Assembly (NCBI GenBank): GCA_017861215.1
Contig: JAGFXN010000051.1
Location: 1 to 8,626 of the forward strand
From: Deltaproteobacteria bacterium
GTDB taxonomy: Bacteria > Desulfobacterota > Desulfuromonadia > Geobacterales > DSM-12255
DNA length: 8,626 nt
Reading direction: 5' to 3'
The position numbers were made by a program, and so were the translations under genes. The number at the start of each line of letters is the position of its first letter. Within the stretch, counting starts at the first letter, position 1. Shown here piece by piece: positions 1 through 5,512 of the stretch. The notes beneath the pieces are model-generated. The model saw nothing but the letters and a program-made list of their open reading frames with translations, did not search any database and had not been told where the DNA came from.

Positions 1-650
1 GCTCTCAGCCGGTCGGTGCCGATATGCGGTTTGGCCAGCCATTGGATTTCCGGGGGCGCGCCGAACTCGACAAAACGCCGCAGTACGTACCCTGTATTCG
101 GATCGCGCACCCGTGTGGTCAGTTTGCCGTCTGAAAAGGTGCCTGCTCCGCCTTCGCCGAACTGGACATTGCTCTCTTCATCAAGCACACCGTCAAGCCA
201 GAAGCGTTCGACATCACGAATCCGCGCCTCGATGTTCCTGCCACGCTCCAGCAGCAGCGATGCTATGCCGTAATCCGTCAGCCTCAGGGCGGCAAAGATG
301 CCGGCAGGACCGCTGCCGGTGATGACGACTCGTTTCGCCGTGCTGATCTGCGGTAGTGCCGGCTGCTGCTGCCTGACAATCATTTCCAGATCAGGATCGC
401 CGCAATGCTTTTCCCAGAACTGCTGCGGATTCGCAACTGAAAACTCAACAGTGTACACATAGTGGATGCGGCTTTTCTTGCGGGCATCGATCCCCTTGCG
501 GACGATGGTGCAGTTGCCGATCGCTGTCCCGGCAAGCCGGAAACGCTCGGCAATCCGCTGCGGCAGCGCTGCTTCATTGTCGTCAAGGGAGAGTGCCGTG
601 TTGCGGAGCAGGAAAATGGTTCTGTCAGGCAGCACTGGAGAAGTCATCAT
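1..650 (-). CDS. FAD-dependent dehydrogenase, COG2509-like (N-terminal part, runs off left edge)
   Basis: The reading frame is open from an ATG at 650 to the window edge, giving 216 visible residues; the family is usually about 450-530 residues, so under half is present. After an N-terminal domain of about 105 residues comes a dinucleotide-binding glycine motif, VVITGSGPAGIFAAL (residues 108-122), followed by the family-typical segment QFGEGGAGTFSDGKLTTR (163-180). Both are features of the uncharacterised NAD(P)/FAD-utilising dehydrogenases of COG2509; substrate and partner are unknown for most members. The start lies 26 bp inside the upstream receiver gene, which implies co-transcription and probably translational coupling. 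A second ATG follows directly at 647, and upstream there is only a weak ribosome site (CCGGAAAA). The family call is firm; the physiological role is not known, and a link to the receiver protein is inference from position only. Confidence 0.85.
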   Translation of the reverse strand, partial: MMTSPVLPDRTIFLLRNTALSLDDNEAALPQRIAERFRLAGTAIGNCTIVRKGIDARKKSRIHYVYTVEFSVANPQQFWEKHCGDPDLEMIVRQQQPALPQISTAKRVVITGSGPAGIFAALRLTDYGIASLLLERGRNIEARIRDVERFWLDGVLDEESNVQFGEGGAGTFSDGKLTTRVRDPNTGYVLRRFVEFGAPPEIQWLAKPHIGTDRLR

Positions 651-1032
651 TTTTCCGGTGCAGCAGCTGTTCGATAAGAACGACAACATTCAGGGGGTGG
701 GTTGATTTCGGGATATGGATCTTTGCCCCCATTTCCGGGGCTTCGAGCAGCCGCGGCGCTCCTTTGAACATGGAGGTGAGGAGAGCGATGATCGGTTCGT
801 TGCCGGCGGCTATTTTGCGGATGGTCATGCAGGTGCTGACCCCCCCCATGCCGGGCATGATCAGGTCGCACACCACCACGTCAGGTCTTTTTTCAAGATA
901 GAGCCTGACCCCCTCGTTGCCGTCGGCTGCGGTGACTACCTGGAAACCGCTTCCGGAAAAGGCGTCGGCAAGTAAATTCAGGAAAAAGGCGTCGTCATCG
1001 ATGAGAAGAACGGTTGCCGCTGGTTGCTGCAT
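625..1032 (-). CDS. Stand-alone response regulator receiver protein (CheY-like)
   Basis: The protein is 135 residues if started at the ATG at 1032, which has an AGGCGGGG ribosome site five bases upstream. A longer form from a GTG at 1050 adds six residues but has no ribosome site. It is a single receiver domain: acidic triad DDD at 12-14, phospho-acceptor Asp56 in VVVCDLIMPGMGG, Thr86 in ALLTS, and Lys109 in HIPKS. All conserved switch residues are present, so it should be phosphorylatable. No output domain follows, so like CheY or Spo0F it would act by protein contact or as a relay step. It lies 239 bp downstream of the hybrid kinase and overlaps the dehydrogenase gene by 26 bp. The kinase is the obvious candidate donor, by position only. 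A run of eight G residues on the coding strand lies just after the phospho-acceptor codon. Confidence 0.88.
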   Translation of the reverse strand: MQQPAATVLLIDDDAFFLNLLADAFSGSGFQVVTAADGNEGVRLYLEKRPDVVVCDLIMPGMGGVSTCMTIRKIAAGNEPIIALLTSMFKGAPRLLEAPEMGAKIHIPKSTHPLNVVVLIEQLLHRKNDDFSSAA

Positions 1033-1082
1033 CAAAACCCCGCCTGGCACTATGAGGATAACCCCGTGTACGGCAATTTAAA

Positions 1083-1148
1083 CACAGAGACAAAGAGAAT
1101 GGTAAGAAAAATCAATGGCATGAAAGAAATTAACCGTAACTCTCTGTG
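1083..1148. repeat. Short inverted CACAGAGA / TCTCTGTG pair in the gap between kinase and receiver genes
   Basis: The arms CACAGAGA (1083-1090) and TCTCTGTG (1141-1148) are perfect reverse complements 50 bases apart. The right arm runs straight into the 9-bp palindrome GGTGACACC (1148-1156). The 239-bp gap (1033-1271) is AT-richer than the flanking genes and holds no open frame of interest and no convincing terminator after the kinase. CACAGAG-type motifs occur as dispersed short repeats in many bacterial genomes; that this is such a copy is inference. Confidence 0.35.
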
Positions 1149-1271
1149 GTGACACCGTTATCTTTGCCGGAGAGCAATAGTTTTTATAAAAAAGGCTGCT
1201 TCTTGAGGATACCTTTCTGCGCCGCAGGGAATCTGTGGTGCACCATGTTCTGGGGATACATAGTAGCGGAT

Positions 1272-2507
1272 TCAACCTGAAATTGAAAGAGGGCCGTGCC
1301 GCTCGCCGCGCTTTTCTGAATGGAGCTGCTCATCGAGGGGGAGCCGCACCGCGAAGGTGGTGCCGCTCTCATCGCTGCGGGCTACTTCTATCCTGCCGCC
1401 GTAATTCTTGACGATTCTGAGGACGACAGAGAGCCCCATGCCGGTGCCTCTGCTCTTTGTTGTGAAAAACGGATCGAAGATGTTCGGCAGGTTCTCCTGC
1501 GGGATGCCTTTGCCGCTGTCGCTTACCAGGATGACAGCATCGTTGTTTTCCTGGAGCAGCTCAATCGTCAGCTCTCCGCCGGCTGACATCTCGTGGATGG
1601 CGTTCAGGAAAAGATTGGTAAATATCTGCTCAAGTTCTGCCGGATCGGCTTTCAGTTCAGGCATGGTACCGGAAAATATGAACTTTACCTTGATACCCTG
1701 AACGGTTATCTGCGGTGTAAAAGCTTCAAGAGCATTCTGGATGACACGTTCGAGTTTTACATCGGTAAGTTCATAGACAGGTCTTTTGGCGGTGTCGAGA
1801 AGTTTGCGCAGAGTGCCGTCGACACGATCAACCTCTTTCAGAATCTTTTCGATATACTCCTGCTTTTCCGGGTCATTAATCCCGTCGCGGAGCAACTGGG
1901 TGAAAAGAGAAATGGAATTGAGCGGATTGCGTATTTCATGCGCCATGCCGGCTGCAAGGTAGCCGAGTGTCGCGAGTTTCTGCGACTGCACAACCTCGGC
2001 ATGGGCTCGTGTGAGTGCGGCCGATTCTTTCTCTATTCTGCTTTCCAGTTCCTGATTCCAGGCTCTTATCTCGTTGAGGAGCAGTTCGCGTTCAGCGACT
2101 AGTTCCCGGTTTTTGAGCTCTATCTCCCTGGTTCGCAGGACGCTTTCGATTCTTTCAACAAGATTCTGGTTGCTGAATGGCTTGAGAATGTAGTCCGAGG
2201 CGCCTGCCTTCATCAGTTCGACAGCAATCTCTTCGCTTCCCTTGCCGGTAAACATGATGACATAGGTGTCATGGTACTCGTTTCTGATTTTCTTCAGAGC
2301 TACGAGACCGTCTATGCCGGGCATCATGTAGTCCAGCAGCACCAGTGACGGCTTGAGGCTGGCAACAAGTTCCAGGCCGATCTGCGCATTGTTTGCCGTG
2401 GCAACTGTATAGCCGCGGTTTCTGAGGATTATCGCCACCAGATTGAGAATGCTCTCCTCATCATCAATGACAAGAATTGTTGCCAGGTTGTCTGTTTTGG
2501 TTTTCAT
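1272..2507 (-). CDS. Hybrid sensor: N-terminal receiver plus histidine kinase
   Basis: The protein has 411 residues from the ATG at 2507; a TTG at 2516 would add three but is a poorer start. Domain order is reversed from most hybrid kinases. A receiver comes first (acidic DDEE at 15-18, phospho-acceptor Asp59 in LLDYMMPG, Thr87, Lys109), then a charged helical linker likely to form a coiled coil (about 112-178). Next is a HisKA dimerisation domain with phospho-His190 in GMAHEIRNPLNS, then a HATPase_c domain with N-box Asn302 (NLFLNA), G1 box DSGKGI (330-335) and FDPFFTTKSRGTGMGLS. There is no transmembrane segment or signal peptide, so it is cytoplasmic and takes its input through the receiver, probably from another kinase. 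Such receiver-first kinases are common in Geobacter-like genomes. The strong hairpin just upstream suggests expression by read-through or attenuation. Confidence 0.92.
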   Translation of the reverse strand: MKTKTDNLATILVIDDEESILNLVAIILRNRGYTVATANNAQIGLELVASLKPSLVLLDYMMPGIDGLVALKKIRNEYHDTYVIMFTGKGSEEIAVELMKAGASDYILKPFSNQNLVERIESVLRTREIELKNRELVAERELLLNEIRAWNQELESRIEKESAALTRAHAEVVQSQKLATLGYLAAGMAHEIRNPLNSISLFTQLLRDGINDPEKQEYIEKILKEVDRVDGTLRKLLDTAKRPVYELTDVKLERVIQNALEAFTPQITVQGIKVKFIFSGTMPELKADPAELEQIFTNLFLNAIHEMSAGGELTIELLQENNDAVILVSDSGKGIPQENLPNIFDPFFTTKSRGTGMGLSVVLRIVKNYGGRIEVARSDESGTTFAVRLPLDEQLHSEKRGERHGPLSISG

Positions 2508-2514
2508 GGCCGCC

Positions 2515-2548
2515 AAAAAGATGAGCAGCAGAAAGACTGCTGCTCATC
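2515..2548 (-). terminator. Intrinsic terminator or attenuator between the stress-protein and kinase genes
   Basis: On the minus strand a 12-bp perfect stem, GATGAGCAGCAG (2548-2537) with CTGCTGCTCATC (2531-2520), closes a five-base loop (TCTTT). It is followed at once by TTTTT (2519-2515), the standard layout of a rho-independent terminator for transcripts coming from the stress-protein gene, which ends at 2625. Unusually, only 12 bases separate the foot of the hairpin from the ATG of the kinase gene. It therefore sits in the position of the kinase leader, beside its weak GGCGG ribosome site. I see no good promoter between 2549 and 2624. Confidence 0.8.
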
Positions 2549-2624
2549 AGAGGGAGTTACACGCTCGGTTGCGGTGCTGTTCGGCAGTAAGCAAGACATG
2601 GTTTGCAGTTGTGCAGCAGGCCGG

Positions 2625-3068
2625 CTAGGGGAGACGTACGGTCATGACGGGAATGCGGGCGCCTCGTACCACGCGCTCGGCAGTGCTGCCGAACAGGATG
2701 TGATCCATCCCCTTTCTGCCGTGTGTCCCCATTACTATCAGGTCTGCTCCGCATTCATCAGCCTTTTTGACAATCTCATCATAGGGGATGCCGGAGAGGA
2801 CAAACTTTTCATACGGTGCAAATTCCTTGAGATGGTCGCTGCAGAAGGTATCCATCATCTTCTCAGCGCCAGCGGCTATCTCTTTTTCAAGATTCTCGAA
2901 GGAGATGTGCGGCACGTAAAAGCCGCGCAGGTCAACCGGTTCATTAATGACATGAACCAGCACCAGCTTCGCAGAGTACTGTTTCGCCAGAGACAGTGCA
3001 TAGTCAAAGGCATAATCCGAACCTTCCGAAAAGTCATTGGCAAACAGAATAGTAGAGAACTGCTTCAT
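2625..3068 (-). CDS. Universal stress protein, UspA family, ATP-binding type
   Basis: This is a 147-residue single-domain Usp, the normal length. The nucleotide-binding motif Gly-x2-Gly-x9-Gly-Ser is present at residues 114-128 (GTHGRKGMDHILFGS), with Thr129 after it. The N-terminal strand ILFANDFSEGSDYAFDYAL carries the Asp12 that contacts the nucleotide in ATP-binding members. This points to the MJ0577/ATP-binding class rather than the non-binding UspA class. Members act as cytoplasmic dimers in stress survival, often by ATP-dependent protein contacts; the partner here is unknown. The start ATG at 3068 overlaps the stop of the upstream receiver gene (ATGA) and has a strong AGGAGGTG ribosome site, so the two are co-transcribed and likely translated in tandem. 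A strong terminator hairpin lies 76 bases downstream. Confidence 0.93.
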   Translation of the reverse strand: MKQFSTILFANDFSEGSDYAFDYALSLAKQYSAKLVLVHVINEPVDLRGFYVPHISFENLEKEIAAGAEKMMDTFCSDHLKEFAPYEKFVLSGIPYDEIVKKADECGADLIVMGTHGRKGMDHILFGSTAERVVRGARIPVMTVRLP

Positions 3069-3475
3069 TGGTGCACCTCCTGTCGCTGATCAGGCAATGA
3101 AAAAATCCGGTCAAGTATCGATGTCAGTTCTTCTATCCTGACCGGTTTGTTGATGTACTCGACTGCCCCCAGATTGATTGCTTCAATATAGGATTCAACC
3201 CCGCCGTATGCCGTTATCATAATCACATTGATGCCGGGGAAGGACCTGTTCGCTTCACGCAGAAAGGTAATGCCGTCCATCTCGGGCATGTTGATGTCGG
3301 TTACGATCAAGTGAATATCGTGTTCGCGCAGATAGTTGAGCGCCTCAAAGCCGTTCGATACGGTGGTAACGATATACCCTTCCCGGGAAAGGAGCCTTGA
3401 CAAGGCTAGCCGGGCATTTTCTTCATCATCAACCAGCAGTATCCGTTTGCCGTTTTTGGTCAAGCAAAACTCCAT
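3065..3475 (-). CDS. Stand-alone response regulator receiver protein
   Basis: The protein has 136 residues and one receiver domain with every switch residue: Asp16/Asp17/Glu18 in LLVDDEEN, phospho-acceptor Asp60 in IVTDINMPEMDG, Thr88 in MITAYGG, and Lys110 in YINKPVR. The segments resemble the receivers of NtrC-type regulators, but only about 26 residues follow the Lys, so no AAA+ or DNA-binding output is encoded. It is probably a relay protein or a switch acting by contact. It is the first intact gene behind a promoter at about 3494-3521 and overlaps the stress-protein gene by four bases (ATGA). The ATG at 3475 has no clear ribosome site and lies inside one arm of an inverted repeat. A start further downstream would cut into the first strand of the fold, so this start is preferred. 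Confidence 0.9.
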   Translation of the reverse strand: MEFCLTKNGKRILLVDDEENARLALSRLLSREGYIVTTVSNGFEALNYLREHDIHLIVTDINMPEMDGITFLREANRSFPGINVIMITAYGGVESYIEAINLGAVEYINKPVRIEELTSILDRIFSLPDQRQEVHQ

Positions 3476-3509
3476 GAAACGTTCTTATGCCAAACTGTAT
3501 CATGGAGTT
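3468..3509. repeat. 10-bp inverted repeat spanning the receiver gene's promoter and start codon (operator-like)
   Basis: AACTCCATGA (3468-3477) and TCATGGAGTT (3500-3509) are exact reverse complements separated by 22 bases, so their centres are 32 bp apart, close to three helical turns. The distal arm lies within the -35/-10 spacer of the predicted promoter, and the proximal arm contains the start codon (3473-3475). That layout suits a dimeric repressor or autoregulator. If a transcript began further upstream, the same repeat could instead form an RNA hairpin that hides the start codon. The repeat is seen directly; its function is inferred. Confidence 0.5.
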
Positions 3510-3521
3510 CTGCCCTGTCAA
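3494..3521 (-). promoter_or_regulatory. Sigma-70-type promoter for the receiver / stress-protein transcript
   Basis: On the minus strand a perfect -35 box TTGACA (3521-3516) is followed after 16 bases by TACAGT (3499-3494), four of six matches to the -10 consensus. Transcription would begin near 3487, leaving a leader of only about a dozen bases before the ATG at 3475, which agrees with the lack of a clear ribosome site. It begins just after the relic GAF gene ends at 3523, as expected for a new transcription unit. Confidence 0.5.
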
Positions 3522-3522
3522 G

Positions 3523-3731
3523 TCAACGTGCTTTTGAAATTTTACGCCTGAGTTTTACGGCGGTGAGTAGCAGATTGGCAATGATGGAAACGTACTGAAT
3601 TTCATCTTCGGAAAGGTTTTGATGGAGGTCGTGTCCAGGGTAATGACCCCGTACAGGTCTTGCTTGCCGGCAATCGGGAAGGAGCGCATGGCATGGTACT
3701 TCTCCTCCTGAAGCCCTGCATGAAACCGGAG
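3523..3731 (-). pseudogene. Remnant of a GAF-domain protein (5' part missing, one frameshift)
   Basis: Forty codons from 3731 to 3612 read as the second half of a GAF domain (FHAGLQEEKYHAMRSFPIAG, then DLYGVITLDTTSIKTF). The match continues in another frame from about 3612 to the stop at 3523 (SEDEIQYVSIIANLLLTAV, then a basic tail). Restoring one T in the run TTT at 3614-3612 would join them as KTF-SEDEIQ, so a single-base deletion explains the break. The two pieces total 69 residues, about the C-terminal half of a GAF domain; the first half and any start codon are absent. The fragment begins directly after, and in frame with, the stop codon of the rodZ-like gene, which suggests a deletion that joined the two. 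GAF domains bind small ligands or mediate dimerisation in signalling proteins, so the intact gene probably belonged to this signalling cluster. A sequencing error could explain the frameshift but not the missing 5' half. Confidence 0.75.
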
Positions 3732-4586
3732 TCAATCTTTCTGGACACCGTTTTGGCGAATGATCAGGTGTGCGGACTTTCCTGCTTCGCCAAAGGGTTG
3801 TAGCGGCTTGCCGTCAAGCTCGGCTTCAACCGAGGCGGCATTTTCAAGGTCGAGGAGAAACATTTTCTCAGCTTTCCATTCCACCAGATCGCCGGCAACA
3901 AGATCATACTCCTGCGAAACCGAGCCATCTATGGTTATATTGAGGTGACCGGCACTGACAGCTTTCAGGCGGAGGACAATCCCCTCTTCTGCAGTACCTT
4001 CTCCGCTGCTGTTCTGCAATGCCGCTGCCCCAGGCGGAGTGCTGCTTTCCGGGAGAGTCTGCCCTGGTGCTGATGCGGCCGGCGCAATAGCGGCAGGAGG
4101 CAGCACAGTTGTCACTGCCTGGCTGTCCGGTGATGAATTCTTCCGGCCGCTTCTGTTGATGAGAGCAACAACAATGGCTGCCAGCACTACTGCGCAGAGA
4201 AGGAGAAAAAGGAGTTTTCCTGGTCTTCGGGCGCCGATTGGTTGCCGATCGGCCGGCAGGCGGGGGGAGGCAGGCATCTCCCGCAGCTCATTTTGAGGTG
4301 CATCTGCAATCCTGCCGTCCAGCATCCGGACAGTTTCGTCAGGTGAAAGGCCAAGATGGCCGGCATACAGGCGGATGAAGCCTCTGGTGTAGGCATGATT
4401 GGGGAGCCTGGCGGCGGCTCCCTCTTCTAATGCTTCGAGGTAGTTTTTGCCGATCCTGGTGATTTTTGCAACATCATCAAGAGATTCACCCTTCTGTTCG
4501 CGCGCCTCTTTCAGCCTCTGTCCGACCGCCTGCAGCGGCAGTTCCCGGGTAACAGTGCGGTCATTTGCAGGGGGAGGAGATTTCAT
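3732..4586 (-). CDS. rodZ: RodZ-like membrane protein (HTH - TM - DUF4115)
   Basis: The 284-residue protein has the three-part RodZ plan. An N-terminal Xre/HTH_25-type helix-turn-helix lies at about 17-90 (LKEAREQKGESLDDVAKIT ... YLEALEEG). A single transmembrane helix (LLFLLLCAVVLAAIVVALI) lies at about 125-143 and a Pro/Ala/Ser-rich linker at about 150-200. A DUF4115 beta domain follows at about 205-279. In rod-shaped bacteria RodZ links MreB to the cell-wall elongation machinery; some relatives also influence pili. The topology is cytoplasmic HTH and periplasmic C-terminus. The ATG at 4586 overlaps the stop of the TPR lipoprotein gene (ATGA) and has no ribosome site of its own, so translation probably depends on that gene. 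The last residues (about RQNGVQKD) extend past the usual end of DUF4115 and abut the GAF relic; they may come from a fusion point. No MreB gene is in view. Confidence 0.82.
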   Translation of the reverse strand: MKSPPPANDRTVTRELPLQAVGQRLKEAREQKGESLDDVAKITRIGKNYLEALEEGAAARLPNHAYTRGFIRLYAGHLGLSPDETVRMLDGRIADAPQNELREMPASPRLPADRQPIGARRPGKLLFLLLCAVVLAAIVVALINRSGRKNSSPDSQAVTTVLPPAAIAPAASAPGQTLPESSTPPGAAALQNSSGEGTAEEGIVLRLKAVSAGHLNITIDGSVSQEYDLVAGDLVEWKAEKMFLLDLENAASVEAELDGKPLQPFGEAGKSAHLIIRQNGVQKD

Positions 4587-5335
4587 TTGAGAAGGTCAAG
4601 ATGTTCCCGGGAGAGCAGAGCCAGGTCAGAGTCCGGCGCGATCCTGATAACCTCCCTGAAAGCCTTGACGGCAGCTTTTTTGTCTCCCTGCTTCATGCTT
4701 GCCTGACCGAGGCTGTAATGTGCCTGCAGATAGTCAGGATAAAGTTCTATGGCCTTGCGGTACTCGACTATGGCCAGGTCTATCCGGTCGCTGGCATAGT
4801 AGACCCTGCCGATAGTGTGCCGTATCATCGGGTCGAGCGGATAGTCGGCTGCCAGAGGCCGGAGAATTGCCATTGCCTGCTTGAAGTCTCCCTTGCTGTA
4901 ATAGGCAAGAGACAGGTTAATGCCCGCTGCCGACTGGTTCTGATAAAAGATGTCTTCAGTGACGAGCTTCAGCTGGTAGATGGCATCATCCCAGCGCTTC
5001 ATTTCGAGGTAGGTAACTGCCAGGTTGTTTCTTGCATCAGAATAATCCGGTTTCAGGGCAATTGCCCGCAGATATTTCTTTTCAGAAATCTCCAGCTTGT
5101 TCTTCCGGAAATATGCTATGCCGAGATAATTCTGCAGTTCATGGTTGTCGGGATCGATCTTTTCTGCTGCGGTAAGCTCGACGAGAGCACTGGTAGTATT
5201 GTTTTCGCCAAGATACGAGAGTCCCATCTGGAAGTGATAGGACGCCTGCTTTCTGGATGCTGAACCGAGAGCACAGCCGGCAAGTAGCAGTACAGCCAGA
5301 GCTGACATTATAAACCGGGAAAATTGCTCTTTCAC
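4583..5335 (-). CDS. pilF: Six-TPR outer-membrane lipoprotein, PilF/PilW/Tgl type (type IV pilus secretin assembly)
   Basis: The protein has 250 residues, matching the length of PilF, PilW and Tgl. The N-terminus is a lipoprotein signal: basic start, hydrophobic core and lipobox LAGC with the lipidated Cys at 21. The mature part is six tetratricopeptide repeats (starting about 33, 67, 101, 136, 171 and 205) with typical YLGIAY, NLAVTYL and IGRVYY helices. Pilotins of this type carry the PilQ secretin to the outer membrane and help it assemble. Proximity to rlmN and overlap with a rodZ-like gene repeat the gene neighbourhood of pilF in pseudomonads, which supports the call. The start is a GTG at 5335 behind AAGGGG; a later ATG (codon 10) would destroy the signal peptide. 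The alternative is a generic TPR lipoprotein. No pil genes are in the window. Confidence 0.72.
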   Translation of the reverse strand: MKEQFSRFIMSALAVLLLAGCALGSASRKQASYHFQMGLSYLGENNTTSALVELTAAEKIDPDNHELQNYLGIAYFRKNKLEISEKKYLRAIALKPDYSDARNNLAVTYLEMKRWDDAIYQLKLVTEDIFYQNQSAAGINLSLAYYSKGDFKQAMAILRPLAADYPLDPMIRHTIGRVYYASDRIDLAIVEYRKAIELYPDYLQAHYSLGQASMKQGDKKAAVKAFREVIRIAPDSDLALLSREHLDLLK

Positions 5336-5347
5336 CTTGACCCCTTA

Positions 5348-5367
5348 CTGAAGGCACGGCCCTTCAG
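5348..5367 (-). promoter_or_regulatory. Leader hairpin just upstream of the pilF-like gene's ribosome site
   Basis: CTGAAGG (5348-5354) and CCTTCAG (5361-5367) form a perfect 7-bp stem with a six-base loop on either strand. On the pilF-like transcript it ends right before the AAGGGG ribosome site and the GTG start at 5335. No T-tract follows, so it is not a terminator. It could stabilise the leader or tune translation; this is inference. The stem does not match any riboswitch core I recognise. Confidence 0.4.
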
Positions 5368-5400
5368 AACAGCTCTTGTAGAAACATAACAAAAATATAC

Positions 5401-5432
5401 GGATAAGTAACAGAATATCCATTACTTGTCAA
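5401..5432 (-). promoter_or_regulatory. Candidate promoter and overlapping dyad for the pilF-rodZ unit
   Basis: On the minus strand a perfect -35 box TTGACA (5432-5427) lies about 92 bases upstream of the GTG. The -10 is uncertain: TACTTA (5409-5404) at 17-base spacing is a poor match. Overlapping it are two interleaved inverted repeats, AAGTAA/TTACTT (5405-5410 and 5422-5427) and GGATA/TATCC (5401-5405 and 5416-5420). The stretch is clearly AT-richer than its surroundings, fitting a control region between divergent genes. Confidence 0.35.
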
Positions 5433-5462
5433 TCAGCGTACCCTGACGGCGTCTCGTTTTGC

Positions 5463-5491
5463 TTGAAGCCCACTGCTGTTTGTCTTACTAT
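5463..5491 (+). promoter_or_regulatory. Sigma-70-type promoter for the rlmN operon
   Basis: TTGAAG (5463-5468) and TACTAT (5486-5491) are spaced by exactly 17 bases, each matching the consensus at four of six positions. Transcription would start near 5498, giving a leader of about 15 bases that begins just before the AGGAG ribosome site (5504-5508). Confidence 0.5.
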
Positions 5492-5512
5492 GCGCTCGAC
5501 AACAGGAGCGTT

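Noticed and set aside
1593..2102. 169-codon open frame on the plus strand opposite the hybrid kinase
   Set aside because: The kinase domains on the minus strand account for every base; no start signals or family features on the plus strand.
3523..3735. Reading the 70-codon minus-strand frame as a real small gene
   Set aside because: Only its second half (from SEDEIQ) resembles GAF sequence; its first half is an out-of-frame reading of the GAF relic. It is better treated as a frameshifted pseudogene.
4565..5263. 232-codon open frame on the plus strand opposite the TPR lipoprotein
   Set aside because: The minus strand has clear TPR repeats and a lipobox here; the plus frame has no motif, no ribosome site and no neighbours in its direction.
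5336..5400. Riboswitch (for example c-di-GMP type) in the pilF leader
   Set aside because: There is one simple 7-bp hairpin and none of the conserved core sequences of a riboswitch family I know.
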